The notes under the pieces were generated by a model that saw only the letters and a program-made list of their open reading frames with translations, was not told the DNA's origin and made no database searches. A program made the position numbers and the translations under genes. Shown here one piece after another: positions 17,541 to 24,307 of a stretch of 64,000 nt of DNA. Within the stretch, counting starts at the first letter, position 1, and the number at the start of each line of letters is the position of its first letter. Origin of the DNA: Canibacter oris (GTDB lineage Bacteria > Actinomycetota > Actinomycetes > Actinomycetales > Microbacteriaceae); contig NZ_JACIFD010000014.1 of the NCBI RefSeq assembly GCF_014197205.1, positions 1-64,000 of the forward strand, given 5' to 3'.

Positions 17541-17580
17541 GAGCCACCTGCGGGATTTGAACCCGCGACCTGCTCTTTAC
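17541..17580. repeat. attL core, 40 bp
   Basis: It is identical over 40 bp to 52912-52951 and consists of the 3' half of tRNA-Thr in antisense (T arm to anticodon). The bases on both sides differ from the right copy, so the core is exactly this length. The chromosomal side is to the left. Confidence 0.93.
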
Positions 17581-17635
17581 AAGGTCGCACCTGGTGCTTT
17601 CAGTCACCTGTTCAAGCGTTCTAAGTTACAGCTTT

Positions 17636-17689
17636 GTAAATTGTTGGTTTAGGATACATAATCAACACAAGTAAATTGTTAGTCTAAGG
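17636..17689. repeat. Direct repeats between attL and int (arm-type sites and/or operator)
   Basis: GTAAATTGTTGGTTTAGG (17636-17653) and GTAAATTGTTAGTCTAAG (17671-17688) are imperfect direct repeats 35 bp apart. They could be integrase arm sites. The second contains TTAGTCTAA, also present in the repressor/xis intergenic region at 52557-52565, so it may be a repressor operator over the int promoter. Confidence 0.5.
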
Positions 17690-17697
17690 CTAAAAAA

Positions 17698-18546
17698 ATG
17701 ATGGACCACACGAGATTAACATTATGGGAAGACACCGCCGACCTGTTAAAGAAATGGCGGCTGGAGATGGTAGCAGCGACGCTATCTAAAAGAACGATAG
17801 ACGAGCGCCTGTTGTTGATATCTAACTTTATGAAACAGACGGCTACGACGCCGCGGAATTTCAGTGCGGCAGATGTTGTGCTATTTTTGAGCCGCGAAGA
17901 CTGGAGTCCGTCGACACGACAGAGTTATCACAACATATTAAGAGCTTTCTCTCTTTGGTGCGTGCGGGTTAAAGTCCGCGCTGATGATCCATTGGTCGAT
18001 ATTAGAGCGCCGCGGCGGCCGCGCACGCAGCCCCGCCCCTTACCGAAAGACGCAATACCCGCAATCTATGCCGGTGCGCGCTCTGACCGGACACGCGCAT
18101 ACATCAAGCTAGCACTCTATGCGGGGCTCAGAATCCATGAAGTTGCTAAAGTACGCGGCGAGGACTTCGACACTGTTGGCAAAACGCTAACGGTGGAAGG
18201 CAAAGGCGGGGTGCGCGCCGTCATACCCCTGCACGAGGAGCTAGTCGCTTTAGCCGAACAATTCCCACGGCGCGGCTACTGGTTCCCCACATGGGCGGCG
18301 CCACATGTAGACCGCAAGCAAGTCTATCGCGCAATTAAAGAAGCTATGACACGAGCAGGCTACGATTACTGTACGCCCCATCAGCTGCGACATTCATACG
18401 GCACCGCCTTAGTCGAATCAGGCGCTGACCTCAGAACAACACAAAAACTGCTCAGACACGCTTCGCTGGAAACCACACAACGATACGTAGACAGCTCGTT
18501 AGAAAGGCAAACAACAGCGCTTAACGCATTAACCTTCATTCTCTAA
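17698..18546 (+). CDS. int: Tyrosine integrase
   Basis: The 282-residue recombinase has a SAM-like N-terminal core-binding domain (about 10-100) and a catalytic domain with Arg145 (AGLRIHE), Lys169, His228-x-x-Arg231 (HQLRHSYGT), His254 (LLRHASLETT) and nucleophile Tyr263. It acts between the phage att site and the tRNA-Thr gene. It is short for the family because it lacks an obvious arm-binding domain, although repeats lie upstream. In the circular phage it would directly follow the repressor gene on the same strand. The start could also be the second Met at 17701. Confidence 0.93.
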   Translation: MMDHTRLTLWEDTADLLKKWRLEMVAATLSKRTIDERLLLISNFMKQTATTPRNFSAADVVLFLSREDWSPSTRQSYHNILRAFSLWCVRVKVRADDPLVDIRAPRRPRTQPRPLPKDAIPAIYAGARSDRTRAYIKLALYAGLRIHEVAKVRGEDFDTVGKTLTVEGKGGVRAVIPLHEELVALAEQFPRRGYWFPTWAAPHVDRKQVYRAIKEAMTRAGYDYCTPHQLRHSYGTALVESGADLRTTQKLLRHASLETTQRYVDSSLERQTTALNALTFIL

Positions 18547-18591
18547 AACAAGCCCGTAGATCGCGAGCGCCGCGGTCTGCGGGTTTGTTTT
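18545..18591 (+). terminator. Intrinsic terminator of int
   Basis: AAAACAAGCCCG (18545-18556) pairs with CGGGTTTGTTTT (18580-18591) with one G-U pair, directly after the int stop, and ends in a T-rich arm. Confidence 0.75.
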
Positions 18592-18654
18592 GTGTGGTGG
18601 TTTGGGGTGTGGGAGGATGGAGCAGGCAGTTAGTGTTTTAGAAGGTGGTGTGGT

Positions 18655-18921
18655 GTGGTTATCGAGAGTGCGAGCTGGCTGGATAAGGCAGTGACAGATA
18701 TTGTGGAGAGGCGTCGGCGAGAAGTGGGCGTATCGGTTGAAGATTTGGCCGCCGGAGCAGGGTTAGAGGTAGCTGCTTTGTTTGAAGTGCTGGATTGTTC
18801 CAGGTCGTGGTTGCTGGACGAGGTTTGTGCGGTCTCGGGGGCGCTAGGCTGGGACTGCGCGGGGTTGATTAAGGCGGCAGAAAGCAGCAGGCCGGGTCTT
18901 GCATCAGGGTTTGAGAACTAA
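18655..18921 (+). CDS. Small XRE-like DNA-binding protein
   Basis: The 88-residue protein starts with GTG after AAGGTGG. The segment VERRRREVGVSVEDLAAGAGLEVAALF resembles an XRE helix-turn-helix (landmarks VSVEDLAAGAGL and a later ALGWDCAGLI). It lies between int and the ImmA-type pair, on the opposite strand from the latter. It may be the repressor partner of the ImmA protease, but no DNA-binding specificity can be read. Confidence 0.55.
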   Translation: MVIESASWLDKAVTDIVERRRREVGVSVEDLAAGAGLEVAALFEVLDCSRSWLLDEVCAVSGALGWDCAGLIKAAESSRPGLASGFEN

Positions 18922-18959
18922 ATCTCAGGGTTAGCTTAATGATTGCAGCGGCAGCGCTG

Positions 18960-19367
18960 TCATTTTTTTGTAGAGAATAGGTATTTTGCCACGATTGTGA
19001 GGATTCCTAAAGTCTGGATGGTGATACCGGATATGAAAGCGATAATCACTCTATCCGATATTACTTCCCTTATTGTTTGGCAGACCACTACGAAACCAGC
19101 GGCGCTGAGAGTAAGGAATACTAGCAATAGTAGGGCGAACATGAAAATCATGCGTAGTTTGTTATTTTGCTCTAGTTCATTGACTTTTGCTCTAGCTTTG
19201 GCGTCCTTGGCGTTGAACTCTAAAGATTTACTGTCAAGCTTCACATCTTTTGGCCCAGGCTCTGAATTTTCGCTTGGTATAGATATACCTTCGCTAGACA
19301 GAATCTCATTGACCTCAGCGAGTTTTGGGTCTTGCGACGACTGCGCTAAATCATACTTATCATCCAA
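18960..19367 (-). CDS. Two-helix membrane protein linked to the ImmA protease
   Basis: The 135-residue protein has a charged, partly coiled N-terminal half (about 1-68) and two transmembrane helices (MFALLLLVFLTLSAAGFVVV and a second around IIAFISGITIQTLGILTIV). It overlaps the stop of the ImmA gene by 8 bp, so the two are co-translated. The N-terminus would be cytoplasmic. A role in superinfection exclusion or signal sensing is possible but only guessed from context. Confidence 0.65.
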   Translation of the reverse strand: MDDKYDLAQSSQDPKLAEVNEILSSEGISIPSENSEPGPKDVKLDSKSLEFNAKDAKARAKVNELEQNNKLRMIFMFALLLLVFLTLSAAGFVVVCQTIREVISDRVIIAFISGITIQTLGILTIVAKYLFSTKK

Positions 19368-19884
19368 GGCTGGTTGCCCTGTTCAGTGTTTCTTGTTTTT
19401 TTAATCGGTTTAGACGTGTTTTAGCCGCTGAAAGCGATACGTGAAAACGATGCGCGACAGCTTCCGCGTTGCTTAAATCAGGAGTGAGCGCGCGCACTTC
19501 ATTTTCAGGCATGAGAAGCCCACCAGCGAACTGGTCTGCATAGAATTCCCGCAGGTTATAGTTGTGACTGTCGCGTTTATCGACAAAGGAATACTCTTGG
19601 TCATCCGCTTCTATAAGCCGCTCAATGTAATGGCCGATTTCGTGGGCTAGAGTAAACCGCTGACGAGCAAGCGTTTCTTCGGAATTGATATATATTTGCG
19701 GACGCGAATCATACGCTGTCTTCACAATCATTCCAGAAACTCCGCCTGGAATATCGTCGCGGTAGTGAACATCGAGACCGTACATTTCAGCAACTTTTTC
19801 AAGCGTGAAAATGCCCTCTTTCTCAACGACAAGACGCCGGACTCTTTCGCCGTTTTCTTGCGCGACTCGCCAGATTGCTGCCAT
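19360..19884 (-). CDS. ImmA/IrrE-type metallopeptidase
   Basis: The 174-residue protein has the zinc motif HEIGH (His81, Glu82, His85) within LARQRFTLAHEIGHYIERL and a downstream YADQFAGGLLMPE motif, both typical of ImmA/IrrE. ImmA cleaves XRE repressors to trigger prophage or ICE gene expression. It starts after a strong GGGAGGAGG site. Its target may be the XRE-like product of 18655 or the right-end repressor. Confidence 0.88.
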   Translation of the reverse strand: MAAIWRVAQENGERVRRLVVEKEGIFTLEKVAEMYGLDVHYRDDIPGGVSGMIVKTAYDSRPQIYINSEETLARQRFTLAHEIGHYIERLIEADDQEYSFVDKRDSHNYNLREFYADQFAGGLLMPENEVRALTPDLSNAEAVAHRFHVSLSAAKTRLNRLKKQETLNRATSLG

Positions 19885-20309
19885 GATAGCCTCCTCCCAT
19901 CTCTAAAATTTAGGATAACACGCGTTGATACCTGTATAGTTGAATCTTTTGCAACGATTACAAAACAGATTTTCTTATGCCGCTGCTATGCTCTCAAAAG
20001 AACAGCAGGGCGATGCGCGAAAGCAAATAGCACGGCAGAGAGCCGGCAAAGTTCATTTTTCGGAAACAGCACTATTTGAAACCTAATTGCATGACAGGCT
20101 CCACTGCGATTGGCAATGTTTGCTAAATACTTACTGGGCAGCGCGGAGACCTTCCGATTTCCTAACCGCATTTGTGGTGGGAAAACCGGCTGCTTGAGAA
20201 TACGTAGAAGAAAGCAAAGAGGACAACCAGCACCGCTCTCTGGATTGATTTCAGCAGCAAGCTGCGAGCGCTCTTAGATATATGAGCTCGCACTGTTAAA
20301 AATTAAGTC
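19885..20309. other. Non-coding stretch upstream of the ImmA gene
   Basis: I see no convincing gene in these 425 bp. Short frames on both strands (for example 19986-20171) lack ribosome sites and domain character. The segment probably carries the promoter of the ImmA operon and the upstream side of the small-RNA promoter at 20310. Confidence 0.5.
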
Positions 20310-20340
20310 TTGACAAACATTAAAGCCGCATGCTTATAAT
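20310..20340 (+). promoter_or_regulatory. Consensus sigma-70-type promoter
   Basis: TTGACA (20310-20315) and TATAAT (20335-20340) are both perfect hexamers, 19 bp apart. A perfect palindrome, ACCAATATTGGT (20348-20359), sits at the expected transcription start and could be an operator. No plus-strand gene follows within 28 kb. Confidence 0.7.
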
Positions 20341-20346
20341 TGGTTT

Positions 20347-20426
20347 CACCAATATTGGTAAGAAAAGTATTGGGATTGAGAAGATTTAGCGCCCCGCCTT
20401 AAATGGCAAGGGCGCTAAATTTTTTT
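20347..20426 (+). ncRNA. Candidate prophage small RNA (about 80 nt)
   Basis: The segment lies between a consensus promoter and an intrinsic terminator with seven T residues, both on the plus strand and facing no gene. The predicted RNA begins at or in the palindrome ACCAATATTGGT and ends in a 10-bp GC-rich stem. There is no ATG; a TTG-initiated 15-codon frame exists but has no ribosome site. Its position in the lysogeny-control end suggests expression in the lysogen. Confidence 0.55.
20385..20426 (+). terminator. Intrinsic terminator of the candidate small RNA
   Basis: TTTAGCGCCC (20385-20394) pairs perfectly with GGGCGCTAAA (20410-20419), followed by T7. On the minus strand it could also help end the leftward region, but the T-run favours the plus strand. 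Confidence 0.8.
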
Positions 20427-20440
20427 CTCTCACGACCTGA

Positions 20441-20848
20441 TTAGGCTTGCTCATGCTCTAAAGGTGGGTATTGCACTTCGACCTCATAGCCTTCAGCTAC
20501 TAGGCTCATGGTCACAAAATTCACCAGCGCGCAATGCACTTCGAACGGGATACCGGTGTCCGGCTGCAGAAGCGCATATTCTTCGGCGTCACGGTAGCGC
20601 GCCACTGTAACAGTTTCAGGGTCGCCGCCTACCCGCTCTGCTTCATCATCGACACCGTCAAGAATCACCTGCTGCATCTCAATAATGCGGTAGGCTAGCT
20701 CTTCCAACGCGGCCACAGCGTGCTCTGGTGGATCTATTGTTAAGCACCACCTGCGTACCGTGCGCGGGTTGTAGCCGGCAAACTCTGCAAAACTTGTAGA
20801 ATCCAAGCCGCAGGCCGCCATAAAAGTTTTAAACGTAGCACTATTCAT
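20441..20848 (-). CDS. Hypothetical phage protein with N-terminal helix-turn-helix
   Basis: In this 135-residue acidic protein, residues about 8-38 (CGLDSTSFAEFAGYNPRTVRRW) resemble a Cro/CI-type helix-turn-helix with Arg-rich recognition helix NPRTVRRW. The rest is acidic and unknown. It follows the 171-residue gene by 15 bp, so the pair is one transcript. A regulatory or DNA-binding role is likely but not specified. Confidence 0.6.
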   Translation of the reverse strand: MNSATFKTFMAACGLDSTSFAEFAGYNPRTVRRWCLTIDPPEHAVAALEELAYRIIEMQQVILDGVDDEAERVGGDPETVTVARYRDAEEYALLQPDTGIPFEVHCALVNFVTMSLVAEGYEVEVQYPPLEHEQA

Positions 20849-20863
20849 AACCTAGTCGCCTCT

Positions 20864-21379
20864 CTATTTAGCGAATTTGTAACCGAGCTGTTCAGCTTCC
20901 ACCAGCGTAACTTCCCGGAATTTACGAGCCTGCGGAGCCTTGTAGTGGAAAGTCACGCTCTCATTGTTTGACCGCAGCCGGCGGCCATCAGCACCAGTAA
21001 TGTAGCCGTCTTTACGAGTCTGGGGTTCGGCCATCACAATCTCGACGGTCTCCCATTTCGAGGTCGCGCGGCGAGTGAAGCCGCCTACCATTGTTTTGTA
21101 GCTGATGCTGATACGCAGCCGGTTCAAGTCACCATTAACAACAGGCGCGGCCTTAATTACTGGGAAGTCAGCTGGATTGAGTTCTGCGAAATCTTCTGGA
21201 TCATAGTAGTTGGTTTTGTTGGCTGCAGCGGAAGTGTGATGCCATTCACAAGGAAGTACAGCTCCTGCTTTTACTGCGCGTTTCTGCCAAGCATCTAGCC
21301 GACTGTAGGTTAGCAGTCCGTCTTCTTCTGCTGTGATAGCGCGATCTGACTTGGTTAAAACACCGTACTTGGTTTTCAT
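20864..21379 (-). CDS. Hypothetical phage protein
   Basis: I do not recognise this 171-residue protein. It has no signal peptide or membrane helix. It carries a CEWHHTS segment (near residue 45) and a Lys/Arg-rich middle. A start with AAGGACC upstream is plausible. It is the first gene of a two-gene minus-strand unit between the lysis cassette and the lysogeny end, where cargo genes often sit. Confidence 0.6.
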   Translation of the reverse strand: MKTKYGVLTKSDRAITAEEDGLLTYSRLDAWQKRAVKAGAVLPCEWHHTSAAANKTNYYDPEDFAELNPADFPVIKAAPVVNGDLNRLRISISYKTMVGGFTRRATSKWETVEIVMAEPQTRKDGYITGADGRRLRSNNESVTFHYKAPQARKFREVTLVEAEQLGYKFAK

Positions 21380-21523
21380 TTTTCAGGTCCTTCTCTTCCG
21401 AGGTCTTTCTCTTTTGACTCTTTTCAGTGGCCTTTGCCGCCTGACAATTCAATTATATGTGTCCGTGTGCGGACATTGCAAGTGGTGCGCAGTGTCGGCG
21501 TGTCGCGCATGATAAACTAGCGC

Positions 21524-21648
21524 CACAAGACCAGTTCCGCTACCTAGCACAAGTTAGATAGTCCAGGGCTGGTCATTGCTTTACCGCAACAAAAAAGTGC
21601 CCCTCCCGAGCACCAGTGTATGGGCACCCGGGAGGGGCAAAAATTTTT
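21524..21648 (+). ncRNA. Candidate structured RNA between cargo genes and lysis cassette
   Basis: Stems can be drawn in series: GACCAG (21529-21534) with CTGGTC (21569-21574), enclosing CTACCTA (21540-21546) with TAGATAG (21555-21561, one mismatch), then a 10-bp terminator stem ending in A5T5. An extended -10-like TGATAAACT lies at about 21510-21518. No reading frame with a ribosome site is present. This is a structural guess without covariation support. Confidence 0.35.
21599..21645. terminator. Bidirectional intrinsic terminator
   Basis: GCCCCTCCCG (21599-21608) pairs with CGGGAGGGGC (21629-21638). T-runs flank it on both strands (T5 on plus after it; T6 on minus from 21591-21596). On the minus strand it ends the late (lysis) transcript after the holin-like gene. 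Confidence 0.8.
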
Positions 21649-21670
21649 AGCTAGCTTTTATACCAGCAGC

Positions 21671-21946
21671 TTAATCATCTTCTAGAATCACTTCATGCTC
21701 AGGCTCCGCCGCGGCATGCTTACCGGCGGGAGTATTCGCGATTGCCAGCCCTGCGAACGGGATAGCGAGATACGCGACAGCAGCAGAAGCCATATCAAGA
21801 ATCACAGGTCGTGGCACATCAACTACGCCCCACGCAGCATGCAGCGCGCCGACCACCAGCGCTAGTGATACATAAGCGAGATATAGGCCGCGGCGCACCT
21901 CAGCACTCTTAATCACACGGCCAAGCTCAATAGTGTTTGCAGTCAT
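21671..21946 (-). CDS. Putative holin-like membrane protein
   Basis: The 91-residue protein has two hydrophobic helices (about 20-41 and 50-68) and a charged acidic tail, the usual size and layout of actinophage holins. It is the last gene of the late operon, after the amidase and two further membrane proteins. AAGGAAAC precedes the ATG. The holin call rests on layout and position, not on a recognised motif. Confidence 0.6.
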   Translation of the reverse strand: MTANTIELGRVIKSAEVRRGLYLAYVSLALVVGALHAAWGVVDVPRPVILDMASAAVAYLAIPFAGLAIANTPAGKHAAAEPEHEVILEDD

Positions 21947-21976
21947 AATATAGTTTCCTTTCTCTAATTTGTAGGG

Positions 21977-22354
21977 TTATTTAAGCCAAGACGGGCGTTC
22001 AGGTGGCGGCGGCACCGCGCCGCTCTCAATCCAGTCGAACACCTCAGCCAGTTTCTTTCGCAACTTTTCCTCATGCTGCTCTTGCTGCTCTAGCTGCGAG
22101 CGCTGGGTGCGTAGTTGTTTTTCTTGTTCGTAGACGCGCTGTTGTAGGTGAGTTACGCGGTCGCGGAGTTGGTTGACTTCGTCGCGTAGTGGTGTGAGGA
22201 ACTCGCGCCATGCGGCAGCGACGGAGACATCTGTGTTAGTTTCGGTTTTGCGTTCTTCGTTTGCTGCGGTGCGGCGGCTGGAGAGCCAGGTTACCAGGGC
22301 GGGGATTGCGGCGGTGGCGAATCCGGCGAGTGCTGCTATCAGGGTGTCTGGCAT
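21977..22354 (-). CDS. Membrane-anchored coiled-coil lysis-cassette protein
   Basis: The start at 22354 (MPDTLIAAL) has an AAGGAG site; the longer frame to 22561 runs through the preceding gene in another frame. The 125-residue protein has one N-terminal helix, then a long coiled coil (VNQLRDRVTHLQQRVYEQEK and onward) and a Pro-rich tail. This is reminiscent of Rz-like or holin-associated proteins, but the host is Gram-positive, so the role is open. Confidence 0.65.
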   Translation of the reverse strand: MPDTLIAALAGFATAAIPALVTWLSSRRTAANEERKTETNTDVSVAAAWREFLTPLRDEVNQLRDRVTHLQQRVYEQEKQLRTQRSQLEQQEQHEEKLRKKLAEVFDWIESGAVPPPPERPSWLK

Positions 22355-22797
22355 GTGTGGTTCTCCTTTCTGTCTGGCAGGTCGATTATTACGCTGGAGA
22401 GCCAGACGAAGCGCAGCAGGATAAAGAAAAGGAGGGCGCGGAACCCTGCAGCGTGCACGCCGTCGATTAGTGCGATAAGAGTGTAGATGCAGATTATAAG
22501 GGTGAATGGTGCTGTTGCGAGCCCGAACGCTGCGATTGTGATTTTTGGCCGGTTGATCCACGCGGCGAGAATCACGAATACGCCCACGGCGAGGGTGAAG
22601 CAGCCGATTAGTTGCGGGTCAAACAAGCGTTGCCCTAATAGTTGCATGTCGCTTATTAGGTAGCGGCCGTTTATCGCATAGTCGGAGCCGATAACGATTA
22701 GCAGCATGCCGATAGTGGTGAGGAAATCAGCGCGCTTGACCAGTGAGCGTTTGTGTGCGTTTTTGCGTTTAATCCACGCTTCTATCTTTCGCAGCAT
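22339..22797 (-). CDS. Four-helix membrane protein of the lysis cassette
   Basis: The 152-residue protein has a basic N-terminus (about 1-24) and four hydrophobic segments (around 28-42, 62-80, 88-106, 118-136). It lies directly after the endolysin and overlaps the next gene by 16 bp. It may be a second holin or an accessory membrane protein. I do not recognise the family. Confidence 0.62.
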   Translation of the reverse strand: MLRKIEAWIKRKNAHKRSLVKRADFLTTIGMLLIVIGSDYAINGRYLISDMQLLGQRLFDPQLIGCFTLAVGVFVILAAWINRPKITIAAFGLATAPFTLIICIYTLIALIDGVHAAGFRALLFFILLRFVWLSSVIIDLPDRKENHTCQTP

Positions 22798-22801
22798 GGT
22801 C

Positions 22802-23857
22802 TCACCTCACTAAGGTTTTCTGGCGCTTGACTTCGGCATCGATTTCCTTATAGCGGGCACGGTGCTCTGGTTTCAGGCGGCGCTGACGCTCTGCGCCGTT
22901 CCCGTAACGGCCGCCGCGAATTTCAGATGCCAACAGGCAGATGTCGAAGCCTGCGGCCTGGTTGATGCGTTTCTGCTCGTTTACCTCTTGTTCGATTTCA
23001 GTAAGTCGCCCCGGGAACTCGCGCCCTAACTGCTGTTTGCGTTCTGCGCCGTTCCCGTAACGTCCGGCACGTACCCGCACCGCAGCGTGCGACACGTCAA
23101 TCTTTTTAGCGGCCGGCGCGGTTGGCGGCGGCGGTGTATTAGGTGTGGGTGGGGTGTGGGTGATGCGTGCGGCGGCGCCGATAGGCTCACCCTCACGGAT
23201 TTGCCGGTTCACCTCCTGCTGAATCGCAGCACCGTAACCTGGGTAGCGCTCCTCGAGTGCGCGCGTACGATCCACGCCGACACCGTAGTTACCGAGACGC
23301 ACCCCGCGCACGATAGCCGTGAAATCATGCCGCGCAGGCTGCACCGGCACGCCAGGCCGCCCCATAACAGCGAGCGCCCGCTCACGCAGCAGCCCGAGCC
23401 GACTGTACAGGTAGTTTCCGGGACAGGTTGTGGGATTGACATCGCGGTGTCCGATGACTGTGGCGGGGTCGGTGAGGTTCCAGCCGTAGTGTTTTGCGAG
23501 GTCTGCTAGCAGTTCTACTAGCTTGTTAAAAGCCGCGTCAGTCACTGGCCAGTCACCGCCGGTCGCGCTGTTTTGAATCTCAACAGTGATAGCGTTCTGG
23601 TCATGTCGACCTTGCCAGTTGTTGCTGGTCCACGGGCAGAGGAACTCTGGAATCTGGCCGATAAGCGTCCCGTCGCTGTAGAGGATGTAGGTTGCTGACA
23701 CTTCGGCGTTAGGATTCATCAACCGCTGATCGCCACCGGTGGTGCCGCCCCAGTGGTGGACGATAAGCCGTTGGGGGGTGAGATTGCCGCGACTGTGAAA
23801 TTTACTGTGATGCTGGACAGCGCGGGTGATTAGTTTGCTGAAATCGCGTTTAAACAT
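22802..23857 (-). CDS. Endolysin: N-acetylmuramoyl-L-alanine amidase with three CW_7-like repeats
   Basis: The start at 23857 follows GGGAGG. Residues about 28-165 form an Amidase_2 domain with zinc-ligand candidates His34/35 (IVHHWGG), His137 and Cys145 (VIGHRDVNPTTCPGN). After a linker come three repeats of about 42 residues with the pattern G-x-(Y/R)-Y-G-x-G-x-(D/E)-R-x-x-x-L followed by an EV/VN helix; this matches the Cpl-7-type CW_7 cell-wall-binding repeat, which binds peptidoglycan rather than choline. The enzyme cuts the MurNAc-L-Ala bond to release phage. It has no signal peptide, so it needs a holin. Confidence 0.87.
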   Translation of the reverse strand: MFKRDFSKLITRAVQHHSKFHSRGNLTPQRLIVHHWGGTTGGDQRLMNPNAEVSATYILYSDGTLIGQIPEFLCPWTSNNWQGRHDQNAITVEIQNSATGGDWPVTDAAFNKLVELLADLAKHYGWNLTDPATVIGHRDVNPTTCPGNYLYSRLGLLRERALAVMGRPGVPVQPARHDFTAIVRGVRLGNYGVGVDRTRALEERYPGYGAAIQQEVNRQIREGEPIGAAARITHTPPTPNTPPPPTAPAAKKIDVSHAAVRVRAGRYGNGAERKQQLGREFPGRLTEIEQEVNEQKRINQAAGFDICLLASEIRGGRYGNGAERQRRLKPEHRARYKEIDAEVKRQKTLVR

Positions 23858-23887
23858 TGGTCCTCCCTGTTTTTGGGTATAAAAAAT

Positions 23888-23913
23888 GCCCTGCACCAGG
23901 GGCGGTGCAAGGC
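23888..23913 (-). terminator. Terminator between tail and lysis genes
   Basis: On the minus strand, GCC-TGCACC pairs with GGTGCA-GGC around a short loop and is followed by T6 (23881-23886). It would limit read-through from the tail genes into the endolysin. Confidence 0.6.
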
Positions 23914-23947
23914 TTTAGGTGATACTGGTAGCGGGTGTGGTGTGGTT

Positions 23948-24292
23948 TTATTCTTCGATGATGATTTCGTGCGGTACGGGGTTTAAAAGGTTTTGCACGG
24001 CGGTTTTAATCATCTCGTCAGTTATAAGGTCTTCGTCAAGACCGGCAGTATAGTGCGGTTGGTGGTCGGCTGTATCGGCGGCTGTGTCCGAGCTATCGGC
24101 AGTAGTCACGGCAGCTGGCGGGGGTGTCCATTCTCTGTATTTTTCTGCCCATGCCGGGTCAGACACGAGATATAGTGCGTTGTTTGCGGCCCATGCGCGC
24201 GGGTCAGGCACGCGCAGCGATGCCGCGCACGCCGCGATACGTTCAATAAGCCAGGGATCGCATGACATTTCAGAGATTGTTAAATAAGACAA
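23948..24292 (-). CDS. Hypothetical phage protein after the tail fibre
   Basis: The 114-residue acidic soluble protein has a central Trp-rich stretch (DPAWAEKYREWTPPPA) and a Thr/Ala/Asp-rich linker. It directly follows the tail-fibre gene (15 bp) and ends before the terminator. I do not recognise a family; it may be a fibre chaperone or accessory. Confidence 0.6.
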   Translation of the reverse strand: MSYLTISEMSCDPWLIERIAACAASLRVPDPRAWAANNALYLVSDPAWAEKYREWTPPPAAVTTADSSDTAADTADHQPHYTAGLDEDLITDEMIKTAVQNLLNPVPHEIIIEE

Positions 24293-24307
24293 AACTTTTA
24301 CCTCTTT

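Noticed and set aside
17541-17615. A second tRNA-Thr at the left prophage border
   Set aside because: Only the 3' half (T arm to anticodon) is present; the rest is phage sequence, so it is the attL remnant.
17698-17700. Frame 17440-17652 as an independent gene
   Set aside because: Its 5' part is host terminator sequence; only its 3' part matters, as the viral C-terminus of the repressor in the excised phage.
19986-20171. Short frames in the non-coding stretch upstream of ImmA
   Set aside because: There is no ribosome site and the composition is random; a promoter and small RNA explain the region better.
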